64,000 nt of DNA from assembly GCF_030056705.1 (NCBI RefSeq), contig NZ_JASHIC010000032.1, forward strand, positions 30,957 through 94,956, written 5' to 3'. Below the pieces are notes generated by a model. It was given only the letters and a program-made list of their open reading frames with translations, ran no database searches and was not told where the DNA came from. Every line of letters begins with the position of its first letter. Positions within the stretch are counted from its first letter, which is position 1. Below, piece by piece: positions 17,569-27,000 of the stretch. Source of the stretch: Flectobacillus longus. Its GTDB lineage: Bacteria > Bacteroidota > Bacteroidia > Cytophagales > Spirosomataceae. The translations under genes were made by a program, and so were the position numbers.

Positions 17569-18096
17569 ATGAAAGATTTAATGAGACAAAGAACTTCTTT
17601 GAAAGAAGAAATAGAAATCGCTCTAAACGCACAATGTAAAATGGAAGCAGAGGCTTCGCAAAAGTATTTGGCGATGGCTTCGTGGCTCGACCGCAATGGA
17701 TTCGAAAAATCTGCTACATATCTTTATGGTCAAGCAGAAGAAGAACGGGAACATTTTTTAAAGCTTTTTAAATATATTAATGAAGTTGGGGGAACCGCTA
17801 TTACTCCAACAATCGGTGAAGTGATTCAAGAATACCCATCGTTTAAAAGTGTTTTTGAAGCAGCATTACAAAGTGAAATTTCTGTGACAAATGCTATCAA
17901 CAAGATCGTGGCAAAATGCCGTGAAGAAAATGATTATGCTACCGAGCAATTCATGATGTGGTATGTTGTAGAACAAAGAGAAGAAGAGAAAAATGCTCGT
18001 CGTGCCTTGGAATTGTTTGATTTGATTGATGTAGAAAGCGCTACTGGAAAATTTGCCTTAGATAAAGAAATCGGCAAAATTGGCGCTGAGGAGTAA
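17569..18096 (+). CDS. Non-haem ferritin
   Basis: The 175-residue protein would form a 24-subunit cage that oxidises and stores iron in the cytoplasm. The ferroxidase ligands appear in order: E26 in NAQCKMEAEASQKY, E59-x2-H62 in AEEEREHF, then the glutamate and glutamine of WYVVEQREEEK in the third helix. The length and the four-helix pattern match bacterial FtnA. It is a single gene with a strong hairpin terminator 20 bases downstream. A tetR gene is divergent from it, but nothing in the sequence proves regulation. Confidence 0.93.
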   Translation: MKDLMRQRTSLKEEIEIALNAQCKMEAEASQKYLAMASWLDRNGFEKSATYLYGQAEEEREHFLKLFKYINEVGGTAITPTIGEVIQEYPSFKSVFEAALQSEISVTNAINKIVAKCREENDYATEQFMMWYVVEQREEEKNARRALELFDLIDVESATGKFALDKEIGKIGAEE

Positions 18097-18116
18097 TAAT
18101 TCAAGTATAATAGATC

Positions 18117-18148
18117 AAAAAGGGTGCGACTTGAGTCGCACCCTTTTT
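18117..18148. terminator. Bidirectional terminator between ferritin and GH9 genes
   Basis: The stem AAAAAGGGTGCGAC / GTCGCACCCTTTTT with loop TTGA lies between two convergent genes. A runs on one side and T runs on the other allow termination in both directions. Confidence 0.8.
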
Positions 18149-18165
18149 GATTATAGATAAAGTAT

Positions 18166-20640
18166 TTATTTTAGCTTTTCGAACCTGTATCCTCGCTTTT
18201 GTAATTCAGAAATCAACCTTTCCAATTTATCATAAAATTTATCTGTTCGCTTCTCTCCTACGCCCAAATGTGTCAGTAATAAAGCGCCATTTAATCCCGT
18301 GCTTGTCTTTGCCTCAAAATCGAAAATTCTCTGATAGATTTCGTCTGAACTCAGATAGTTTTTAGCATCGGGGGTAGTGTAATCTGCCTGTGAAGATATT
18401 CCTCCTGTATTATTGACAAGCTTCAATCCCATTTCCCTTGTCCAATCGCTGATGCTTTGGTTATACCATTCATAGGCTGGCATAAAGTAATTGATTTGAG
18501 AGGATGACACACCAAGCTTTTCTAGTTCCAATAGATTATTTTGCAAATCCTCCATAAAAGTAGTCTTGTCAACCAATAACGAATCTCGTTTTTCCCAAGA
18601 AGCATACAACAAATGTTTGTCTGAATGTGGTCCGACATAATGTTTTTGTTGAATCATCTGTTTGACTGTATTTTGAAAAGATGGATTTCTCAAATAATCA
18701 CCTGTCAAAAAGAAGTTGGCCTTGATACCTTTTTTCTGTAAAACACTCAAGATAGTAGAAGCTCCCTCATTAAATTCATGTGCCGTAAAGCACAGATATA
18801 TCTCCTTTTTGGTAGTATCCATTCGTACAATTCCACCCAATGCTTGAAGGTTGTTCGTCGCTTGCAATTTACGTCCTTCTTTTTCGTAAAAAGAAAGTAA
18901 AAAAGACAAGCTGGCTGTTCCATCCATAGTAGGTTCATCGGTAGAATAATCGCCAAAGTCGTCATGATAAACTGCCAGTTTTGATTGAAAATCAGCATAT
19001 TCATCTGGATGATACAAGGTTATCCCTATCAATTTACTCCAAATAGAGCCATAAACAGGCCCATCGACCAAGCCTCCATCAATTTTGTAATTATATAAAT
19101 GCGTAAAAGCCGAGTGAGGGTCAGTTGGTGAGAGTTTAGACGTCGGAAAACCACAAATCATACTTGTTCCCCAAGGATTACAACCCATCAACCAATCACA
19201 TAGCGCCATTTCCATTGCCTGATACTTGGTTGAACCCGTCAGTTGTCGAAACAAAATAGCCTGTGTCAAAATCCCAGCCACATAATTGTTAGAACACCAT
19301 ACAAAGGGCACACCATTGAGAAATGGGGTATTTTTCCCTCGCTGAAAAACCTTTTCTAAACCTGACTCCATATACTTGGCAAAAGCCTTATCCTTTGCTT
19401 CTTTTGCCATAAAATAATGTCCCAAATTAACAAATGGATACCACTGATAATGTCGTGCGGTGTCGGCACCCATCCAAGGCGTAGTAGGTTCTTGATGTCC
19501 AAAATTAGAAGCTTCCTGCCAGATTTCGGACTTCTGGGTTATTTTGGCTAATTGTGTCGCAGCCAATTCCATATCATCAACCCAGTTATCTTCTTCATAA
19601 AAATAAGGTGCCCCTCCTGGCGCTGTTTGCGATACCCCAGGTTTTTCTTTGCCAAATGTGTAGGCATCCAAGGCTCTTGCTTTCAGGGATTCGGCAAATT
19701 GAGGATAATATTTAGCTAGAATTTCGCTTCCTAGGGCAAATGTAGAGGCAAACTTCCCAATTGTTGAAGCAACTCCAGTTGTACGGTTTTTGTGTTTATA
19801 CCCTTGGATTTTTCCTGTAATAAAATATACTGGGCGTGCTAAGCCTTGATTCGTGGCGTATTGTACTTTGTCGAGGTTGGGCAATCTCAAACCTTTGTGG
19901 TCACGATCATCGGCTAGTTGATTGTAGTACTCATGTGGCGCAGGATTCATTTTTACCAGCCAATCTAAGCCCCATTTGGCTTCATCCAAAATATCGGGTA
20001 TCCCATTTTTTCCTATGTTTCCCCAGGCATCATGCAAGTCATTATATACCTCAGGATTTTGTTGATAGGCAAATAACATCTGAAAAGTAGCATTGGCAGA
20101 GGTTGTTACATATTGCAGATAATCCGAAGCATCGTGCCAGCCACCAGACACATCAAGGTGCGTTGAATCTTTTTTGGGATCAGGGTGATAAACGATAAAT
20201 CCGTCTTCTCGATGGCAAGAATCTTTCAAAAAAGGATTATAGCCACTTCGTTGCTGGCGCATATATTTCAGGATAAAATCAGCTGAGCCTCTAAAAACCT
20301 CCGCATCTATCCGAAAAACAGGAGATTGAGTGCTGGGCGTTTTTACATAATAACTACCTGTTTTTTTAAACCCCGAAAAATCTAATCTAGCTGTTGACTG
20401 AAATGGACCGTAAGCGCCTGTCGACACCACCGTTTTTGATTGAAAAACCACCTTTTGTGTTTTTACATCAATCAGTTGAAAACTATTTGGCACTTGTATG
20501 TCTTTGCTGACCCAAACTGCCACTTTGGGATAGTTGGGCAAATATCCTAATTGATTAATTCGTATCCATTGGTTGGTTTGTCCAAGGATTGTCAAAGAGA
20601 GTAAATTAAATAGGAAAATGAAGTGTAATCGTCGTAACAT
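18166..20640 (-). CDS. Secreted GH9 glycoside hydrolase fused to a polysaccharide-deacetylase-like domain
   Basis: The protein has 824 residues with a signal peptide (about 1-21). Residues 23-115 form the immunoglobulin-like CelD N-terminal domain. The GH9 (alpha/alpha)6 barrel spans about 120-585, with the catalytic-base motif GGWHDASDY (D170, D173) and the acid glutamate E569 in DEPTMDGTA. The last 215 residues resemble a CE4/NodB fold: metal-ligand motif HSDKH (H672, H676) and a closing LLLTHLG. The usual TFDD motif is replaced by FTAHEF (H621, E622), so deacetylase activity is uncertain. It would cleave beta-glucans such as cellulose, xyloglucan or glucomannan. It is a single gene facing a terminator. 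Confidence 0.87.
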   Translation of the reverse strand: MLRRLHFIFLFNLLSLTILGQTNQWIRINQLGYLPNYPKVAVWVSKDIQVPNSFQLIDVKTQKVVFQSKTVVSTGAYGPFQSTARLDFSGFKKTGSYYVKTPSTQSPVFRIDAEVFRGSADFILKYMRQQRSGYNPFLKDSCHREDGFIVYHPDPKKDSTHLDVSGGWHDASDYLQYVTTSANATFQMLFAYQQNPEVYNDLHDAWGNIGKNGIPDILDEAKWGLDWLVKMNPAPHEYYNQLADDRDHKGLRLPNLDKVQYATNQGLARPVYFITGKIQGYKHKNRTTGVASTIGKFASTFALGSEILAKYYPQFAESLKARALDAYTFGKEKPGVSQTAPGGAPYFYEEDNWVDDMELAATQLAKITQKSEIWQEASNFGHQEPTTPWMGADTARHYQWYPFVNLGHYFMAKEAKDKAFAKYMESGLEKVFQRGKNTPFLNGVPFVWCSNNYVAGILTQAILFRQLTGSTKYQAMEMALCDWLMGCNPWGTSMICGFPTSKLSPTDPHSAFTHLYNYKIDGGLVDGPVYGSIWSKLIGITLYHPDEYADFQSKLAVYHDDFGDYSTDEPTMDGTASLSFLLSFYEKEGRKLQATNNLQALGGIVRMDTTKKEIYLCFTAHEFNEGASTILSVLQKKGIKANFFLTGDYLRNPSFQNTVKQMIQQKHYVGPHSDKHLLYASWEKRDSLLVDKTTFMEDLQNNLLELEKLGVSSSQINYFMPAYEWYNQSISDWTREMGLKLVNNTGGISSQADYTTPDAKNYLSSDEIYQRIFDFEAKTSTGLNGALLLTHLGVGEKRTDKFYDKLERLISELQKRGYRFEKLK

Positions 20641-20730
20641 CTTTTTTCTACTAATTTATTCAAACACACGAACTGACTACACAGGTCTGTAGGGAATAAA
20701 CTAGAATAAGCGAAAAAATAAAGATTTCAT

Positions 20731-20753
20731 TATTGTATCACTTTAATACAATA
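20731..20753. promoter_or_regulatory. Perfect inverted repeat, possible operator
   Basis: TATTGTAT (20731-20738) and ATACAATA (20746-20753) are exact inverted copies around a 7-base spacer. The site is 91 bases upstream of the GH9 start on one side and 32 bases upstream of a small gene remnant on the other. It looks like a repressor site; the protein is unknown. Confidence 0.4.
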
Positions 20754-20784
20754 AAATATTTATATTTACCTAAATTATTATCCA

Positions 20785-20952
20785 ATGAAACAATTTATAA
20801 ATAAGAACACGAAGCTTTAGATGCTCTCATTACGCCGAAGTACCATCATACAAGCGCTTGAGAACGTCATTACATTATCAGGGAAAAATGTAGATTTAGC
20901 AATTGGTGGATATTCATTTACCACAATTCGGTTAAAAACCAACGCTAAATAA
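20785..20952 (+). pseudogene. Remnant of a secreted glycosidase-like gene (start plus C-terminal tail)
   Basis: An ATG at 20785 opens eleven codons and stops. From 20821 a frame of 43 codons follows, ending at 20952. Its end, LAIGGYSFTTIRLK, resembles the C-terminal beta-sandwich strand of glycosidases such as GH51 or GH30 (compare LPAHSLTVIRLK in the GH51 here). A terminator follows directly. The simplest reading is a glycosidase gene reduced by a large internal deletion to its promoter, start and tail. The similarity is by eye and short. Confidence 0.35.
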
Positions 20953-20956
20953 TCAG

Positions 20957-20987
20957 AAAACGGCTAGAAATTTCTAGCCGTTTTTTT
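20957..20987. terminator. Hairpin terminator
   Basis: The stem AAAACGGCTAGAAA / TTTCTAGCCGTTTT is followed by a run of T. It abuts the stop codon of the MazG-type gene on the minus strand and ends the gene remnant on the plus strand. Confidence 0.75.
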
Positions 20988-21332
20988 TTATAACTCATCA
21001 TATTTTTTGTTGCTACCCAATGCCTTTTCGATGGGGTATTTCTCGGCATTTTTCATGAGCTTTTTAGTAACGATTTCTTTTACATCAAAACCATATTTTT
21101 CTGCTAATAAAAAAGCCGCATAAAAGACATCAGCAAGTTCCTCCTCGATCTTTTCAATTTTGGCTTCCTCAGGTTTTTTCCATAGAAATACTTCCAAAAG
21201 TTCAGAGGCTTCTACGTTGAGGCACATCGCTAAGTTGCGTGCATCATGAAACTGCTCCCAGTCACGCTCGTCTCTAAACTTGATAATTTGTTGAATAATT
21301 TCCTGTATATCAGATGGCGAGTTTGTAGTCAT
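20988..21332 (-). CDS. MazG-type nucleotide pyrophosphohydrolase
   Basis: This small enzyme of 114 residues has the all-alpha NTP pyrophosphatase fold. The metal-binding pattern is visible: E-x2-E in NVEASELLEVF and E-x2-D in EEELADVFYA. The EKYGFDV segment after them is usual for the family. It would clean the nucleotide pool, perhaps of dCTP-like substrates. It lies 23 bases downstream of the DUF6882-like gene on the same strand and may share its transcript. Confidence 0.87.
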   Translation of the reverse strand: MTTNSPSDIQEIIQQIIKFRDERDWEQFHDARNLAMCLNVEASELLEVFLWKKPEEAKIEKIEEELADVFYAAFLLAEKYGFDVKEIVTKKLMKNAEKYPIEKALGSNKKYDEL

Positions 21333-21355
21333 TGGTTTTTAAATTAAATGCCTTT

Positions 21356-22111
21356 TTATAACTCAGTATCTAACGATGTTAAGAAATTATCTTCGTTAAA
21401 ACCAATCTTCATGAATTTCCCATCAGCCTCGGCAAACATTTCTTTGTTAGCCATGGTGACATTAAAACCTTTCAGATAAAGATATGACTCAATTGCATCT
21501 ATCTGATTAGACACCTCATATTGCTCCAAAAACTCCCCTATTACTGTTACCTCTCGCTCAATGCCAATTTCCTCAAATTCTTCTTTAATTTCATCAGAAA
21601 ATGTCACTGTTAACAGCATAATACCTTGTCCGTAATCTGCCAAAAAATAACCATCTTGACCAAACATTCCACAGGCAATTAAGCCCAAGTCGTAAAGTTC
21701 ATTCTCATTTGAATCATACTGAGGTACCGTAAGGTGTGAAATATCAAATCTTTCTCCTAATTGTTTTAAAAGTAAAGAATTGGCTATAATCTCAGGAGTT
21801 TGAAGTAAATGTTGGTTTTCCCAAGCCCAGAGCCATGTTCCGCTTGACTTTGAAAAAGAACCATACACTTGCATAGGGAAAGTATAATCCTCAAACATAA
21901 TGATTCCTTTTTCAAGGTTAAATGACCAAGGTATCCCTTCTGTCAAATCTGCAAAATCTCTTTGTCTGTCAATTGATAATGGAGCAAAATTGTCAAACAA
22001 ATCCCAAAAGATTACTTGTTCTGTGTTTGAGGGAATAGAACGAATTCCTTCGGCTGTTAACGAACCCTGCCCCAACACTAAGTCATTGATAAGTTTTAAG
22101 GTATTTTTCAT
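21356..22111 (-). CDS. Hypothetical protein, DUF6882-like
   Basis: The soluble protein has 251 residues with no signal peptide and no membrane helix. The segment GSFSKSSGTWLWAWEN (about residues 84-99) followed by a later CGMFGQDGYF resembles DUF6882 proteins, which are of unknown function. Acidic residues are frequent. It precedes the MazG-type gene by 23 bases and lies 76 bases after the M20 peptidase gene. The family call is from memory of that tryptophan-rich motif. No function is suggested. Confidence 0.55.
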   Translation of the reverse strand: MKNTLKLINDLVLGQGSLTAEGIRSIPSNTEQVIFWDLFDNFAPLSIDRQRDFADLTEGIPWSFNLEKGIIMFEDYTFPMQVYGSFSKSSGTWLWAWENQHLLQTPEIIANSLLLKQLGERFDISHLTVPQYDSNENELYDLGLIACGMFGQDGYFLADYGQGIMLLTVTFSDEIKEEFEEIGIEREVTVIGEFLEQYEVSNQIDAIESYLYLKGFNVTMANKEMFAEADGKFMKIGFNEDNFLTSLDTEL

Positions 22112-22187
22112 TATTTATACATTTAACTAGGTAAAAGTTTCAAAATCACACATTCTCTTTCCTTAATTGCCAGCTTGTCAAAAACTC

Positions 22188-23714
22188 TTACAATCTCATT
22201 AATGCCACGTAGGTTTCGATTCCGTTCCAGATATTTTGGATACGGATATTTTCATTCTCGGCATGTTGGTTATTATCATGATTGGCAATTGGAACGGTAA
22301 TCGTTGGTGTTCCCAAATATTTTTCGAATAAAAACAAAGGCAAACTTCCACCCAAACTTGGCATTAAAACCACCTCATCTGAAACGGTAGTTTGTACGGC
22401 TTTGATCACATTTTGCGCTATTGGCAAATCCATCTTAGTACGTTGAGCATTATATCCTTTTCCAAGAATAACACGAGCAATCAGTGGATACTTCAGTCTT
22501 TCTTCATCGGTGATACTCTCATTTTGGGTAACATAATAGCCTTGTGATTTGATATGGTCTATCACTTTTTGGGCCTGTCGTTGAGCATCATTTCCCAATA
22601 CTAAACGTAGATCCAAAGCAGCAGTTGCCGAAGTAGGAATCACATTTGCCACCATTTTACCTACATTGGCGCTCGAAATCCCATTGATATTGAGTGATGG
22701 CAAATTAATCAATTCAGCCAAAGTTTTGCCACCACCTTCAGGACGAACAAAGCCCAATTCCTGTTTCATTTGGTCATCAACAGCAGGAACTTTAGCCAAA
22801 GCTTTTTTCTCCAAATCGGTAAAAGGAACTACATCATCATAAAAGCCTTTGATCAAAACTTTTCCATTATCATCTTTCATAGAAGCTAATAATTTCACCA
22901 ACAAATTAGCTGGATTAGGAGCCCAGTTACCGTAGTGCCCAGAGTGTAAAGGTCGTTTTGAGGCAAAAACTTTGATTTCCATACCAATATCGCCACGCAC
23001 ACCAAACACAATTTGCTTTTTGCCAGATTGGTGCACAGGGCCATCACAAATAATCCAGAGGTCTGAATTGAGTTTATCTTTGTGCTTTTCCAAAATTTCA
23101 GACAAATGCGTTGAGCCTGCTTCCTCCTCTCCTTCAAAAAAGAACTTCAGATTTACGGTTGGATTTACCCCTAATTCATTCAACACTTGATACGCAGAAA
23201 GAATCGAAAAAACGCTTGCTTTATCATCAGAAGCACTTCGTCCATAAATACGCCATTCGGGATTAATGGTATCTGTTGGTTGGGGGTCTGGAATAATTTT
23301 ACCTCCTTTTTCTAAGGAAGCATCCAGAAATACCGATTTAAAAGGTGCTATTCCCTCAGCCCACTGATTAGGGTTGACAGGCTGACCGTCATAATGCGCA
23401 TAGAAAATAACTGTTTTGGTAGCATTAGGCACTAATACTTCACCATAGATGGCTGGAGGAACGCCCTTGGTCTTTGCATCCAAAAGTGTGGTTTTAATAC
23501 CTCTATCTTCCATCATTTTGACAATATATGATGCCGTTTTTTGAATCCCTACAGTATCATAAACCACATTCGGAATAGATAACAAACCTTTAAACTCATT
23601 AAGCAAGGCATACTCGTTAGCTTTTCTATAATTTCTTACTTGCTCATTGAGTTTTGACTGAGAAAAAATGGCAGTACTTTGAAGCAATAAAAAGGATAGT
23701 AATACTTTTTTCAT
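22188..23714 (-). CDS. Secreted M20 family metallopeptidase
   Basis: This dinuclear zinc hydrolase has 508 residues and a signal peptide (about 1-19). The M20 motifs are present: H107-x-D109 in YAHYDGQPV, the bridging aspartate in GRSASDDKA, the catalytic and ligand glutamates in FFEGEEEAGS, a later aspartate in ALDLRL, and the final histidine in NHDNNQHAENE. A dimerisation domain lies between about 235 and 390. It probably removes an amino acid from dipeptides or similar amides in the periplasm. The gene stands alone, 272 bases from the divergent hybrid regulator. Confidence 0.88.
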   Translation of the reverse strand: MKKVLLSFLLLQSTAIFSQSKLNEQVRNYRKANEYALLNEFKGLLSIPNVVYDTVGIQKTASYIVKMMEDRGIKTTLLDAKTKGVPPAIYGEVLVPNATKTVIFYAHYDGQPVNPNQWAEGIAPFKSVFLDASLEKGGKIIPDPQPTDTINPEWRIYGRSASDDKASVFSILSAYQVLNELGVNPTVNLKFFFEGEEEAGSTHLSEILEKHKDKLNSDLWIICDGPVHQSGKKQIVFGVRGDIGMEIKVFASKRPLHSGHYGNWAPNPANLLVKLLASMKDDNGKVLIKGFYDDVVPFTDLEKKALAKVPAVDDQMKQELGFVRPEGGGKTLAELINLPSLNINGISSANVGKMVANVIPTSATAALDLRLVLGNDAQRQAQKVIDHIKSQGYYVTQNESITDEERLKYPLIARVILGKGYNAQRTKMDLPIAQNVIKAVQTTVSDEVVLMPSLGGSLPLFLFEKYLGTPTITVPIANHDNNQHAENENIRIQNIWNGIETYVALMRL

Positions 23715-24025
23715 AAGATAGTTTGTTAGTGTTAACTGTTCCTAATATAAGCCTCAAAGATGAGAATCGTAATAATATCCTATAAAATATTATGCTATAA
23801 ATCTGTAACTTACTTATTGGCAAGCAAATAAGAATAAGTAAATTATTGGTTAATAGTAGTTCCATTACTAGAATACAATCAATGTGTACCACAGATATAT
23901 TACTAATTAAATCTTTCTTGTTACTTAGTCTGATTAATCCTCACTTTACTTTGACTTAAAGCCCTATCATTGAATTTCTACCTCACTTGTATCTTTTCAA
24001 GAAAAAACTCCGTTATTTTTGTACT

Positions 24026-27000
24026 ATGAAAATATTCTGGTACTTATTTCTGTTCTTTTCCACTAACTCCATTGCTCAATTTTCTCAAAATACTAAAGCT
24101 TTAAAATACAGTACTAAAGATGGTTTGTCTTTTGGGATAGTCAACTCTATTGTGCAGGACAATAATGGCTTTATGTGGATTGCCACCGACGATGGTCTCA
24201 ATCGTTTCGATGGTATTTCTTTTCGTGTTTTTCGCCATGACTCCGAAGAGAAATTTAGTTTACCAGGCAATTACATCAATACCGTTTTCAAGGATTCTCA
24301 TGGTCAACTTTGGATTACTTCCCGAAAAGGACTCCTAAAATTTGATGCCTCACAAGAGCATTTTTATCCTCAGTCGCTTTACAATGGCAAAAATATGGAT
24401 GAGGATATTAGCTCGATTTCTGAAGCAAAAAATGGCAATCTCTGGATTTCGTCTTCTTTACATGGAGTATTTAATTTTAATCCTCAGACAGGAAAAACAC
24501 TTAACTATCGCATGACCAACACAACGGGGATGCGTAGCAATACCATATTGGTCACCCTCGAAGACTCCAAAGGACTCGTTTGGCTTGGCTCGCATACCAA
24601 TGGGGTAAGTGTTTTTCAACAGAAAAATAATAAACTACTTCCTTATTCCATCAAAAATATTGAACTGCTCAATAATTATCGCATTAACAGCATTTTTGAA
24701 GACTCCAACCATCAAATTTGGCTAGCGACTTTTGATGGAATTTACTTTTTTGACAGAAAATCTAATAGTATTTCAAAAGTAGGTTTTGCTAATTTTTCGA
24801 GTAGCAAAGTCTTTCTATCCTTATTGGAAGACAAACAAAAGAATCTCTATATTGGCGTTCAAGACGGCGGATTATATCAGGTCAAAATACAACCTAATTA
24901 CCCTCAAATCGCTGCATTACCCATTCAGGTTGTCAAAGAACCTCATGGTGTGCTAACCCAGCGGTCGGTACAATGTTTGTATGCCGACAAAGACCAAAAT
25001 ATCTGGCTTGGAACTTACGGCGAAGGCATTATGATGCTCAACCATAGTCCACAACGTTTTTTACAGTTTCAGAAAAAAATCACGAACCAAAACACCGAAA
25101 GTTGGCTTCGTTACTACGGCATGACCGCCGATCATGAGGGAAATCTTTGGTTAGGTACCGATGGTGATGGTATTTATAAAACTACACCCGACGGAAAGAC
25201 CCTCAAGCACTATGTAGCCAGTAAAGCCAAAGGAAGCCTGACCAATAATGCTATTTTATCAGCATTCAATGACAGTAAAAACAACCTTTGGTTTGGGTCT
25301 TATGCAGGTGGATTATACCGCTATGAACCTAATAGCGACAGTTTTATCAATTACAAACATATTGCTACCGACCCCAACAGCATCGGAGCCAACGATGTAC
25401 GAGTAATATTTGAGGATGCTCAAAAAAACATTTGGATAGGCACAAATGGAGGAGGATTTTGCCGATACAATCCTCAAAATCAAACTTTTACAAACTATAG
25501 CAGCAAACTACGCAATTTTGATTCGAACGATGTGCGAGCTATTGCCCAAGACCATCAAGGTAATTTGCTTATTGGTACTTATGGCATGGGGCTTATTCAA
25601 TTTAATCCTCTTACCCAAAAATCAACGCAATTGCTCAAGGATGTTCTACCATCGGGAGTTGTGTTGAGTCTGGCATATCATCCCAACAATGGATTATGGA
25701 TAGGTACACAAGAAATAGGGCTGATTCATTATCAATTTGACTCCAATACTTATACAAGATTTACAGAAAAAAATGGTCTGAGTAGCAATACCATCCTGTC
25801 GATCAAAGCGCTACCTAATCAGCAAATTTGGTTTAGTACCAATGCAGGTATTTCAAAAATTGATGCCAAAACCAACAAGATTTATAATTATGATAGAAAA
25901 GATGGGCTCCAAAATGGGCAATTCAACGGTGGTTCGGTTTTGTATGAGCCCCTAAAAGGATTTTTATGTTTTGGGGGAACCGAAGGGTGGAATCTTTTTT
26001 ATCCCAAAAACATCGATGTTCTTACCTACCAGCCCAATGTATTAATTACGGGTATTCAGCTTTATGGAAAAGACATTGACCAAAGTGGCGTGCCCCAGCG
26101 AGAATTTATACCCTTTGATAATCAAAATCCTGATGCACAGGTAGAATTACAACCCAATCAATCAGTTTTTTCGATTCAATATGGTGCAATCAGCTATTCA
26201 TATCCAGACGAAAGTTACTTTGCTTATCAACTAGAAGGACTAGACAATGATTGGAACTATGCAGGTAAACAGAAATCTGCTACCTATCGCTATCTCGAAC
26301 CTGGGCAATATGTATTTAAGGTAAAAGTGGCGAACAAAGACCGTGTATGGTCTGACAAAATCGCCTTTATCAATGTCATCATTTTACCCCCTTGGTACAA
26401 AACATGGTGGGCATATTTGATTTACTTAGGAATGCTTGCTACTGCTTTTTACTACTATCAACGCTATCGACAAAATCAAGCAGAATTGAAATACCAAATT
26501 CGGGTAGCAAAAATTGAAGCTGAAAAAGAGAAAGAGTTAAATGAGAAAAAACTTTCATTTTTTACTCAAATCTCACATGAGTTTCGAACACCCCTGACCT
26601 TAATTATTAACCCAATTAAGGAGCTGCTGAAAGATGAAACTCAAGATACTAATAGCCTGCAATTGGTGTATCGGAATGCAAGAAGACTATTGAGTTTGGT
26701 AGACCAATTATTGCTATTTCGAAAAGCAGAAGCCGAACGTGACCACCTCAAAGTATCTTTATTAAATGTCAAAGAATTGGCTGAGGAGGTATTTTTATGC
26801 TTCACATATCAGGCAAAAGAGAAAAACCTGCATTATGATTTTGTCTGCACAGACGAACAATTGGAGATTTATGGAGATAAAGAAAAGTTAGAAATTGCAC
26901 TTTTTAACCTTATTTCAAATGCCATTAAATTTACGCCAATGGACGGTTCAGTTTCTGTTAGCATTGAAGACTCGCCTCGATATGTCAATTTTTATATCAA

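Noticed and set aside
24014..24021. TATTTTTG box just before the hybrid-regulator ATG
   Set aside because: It would place the transcription start almost on the ATG and has no TTTG at the proper distance, so it is probably chance.
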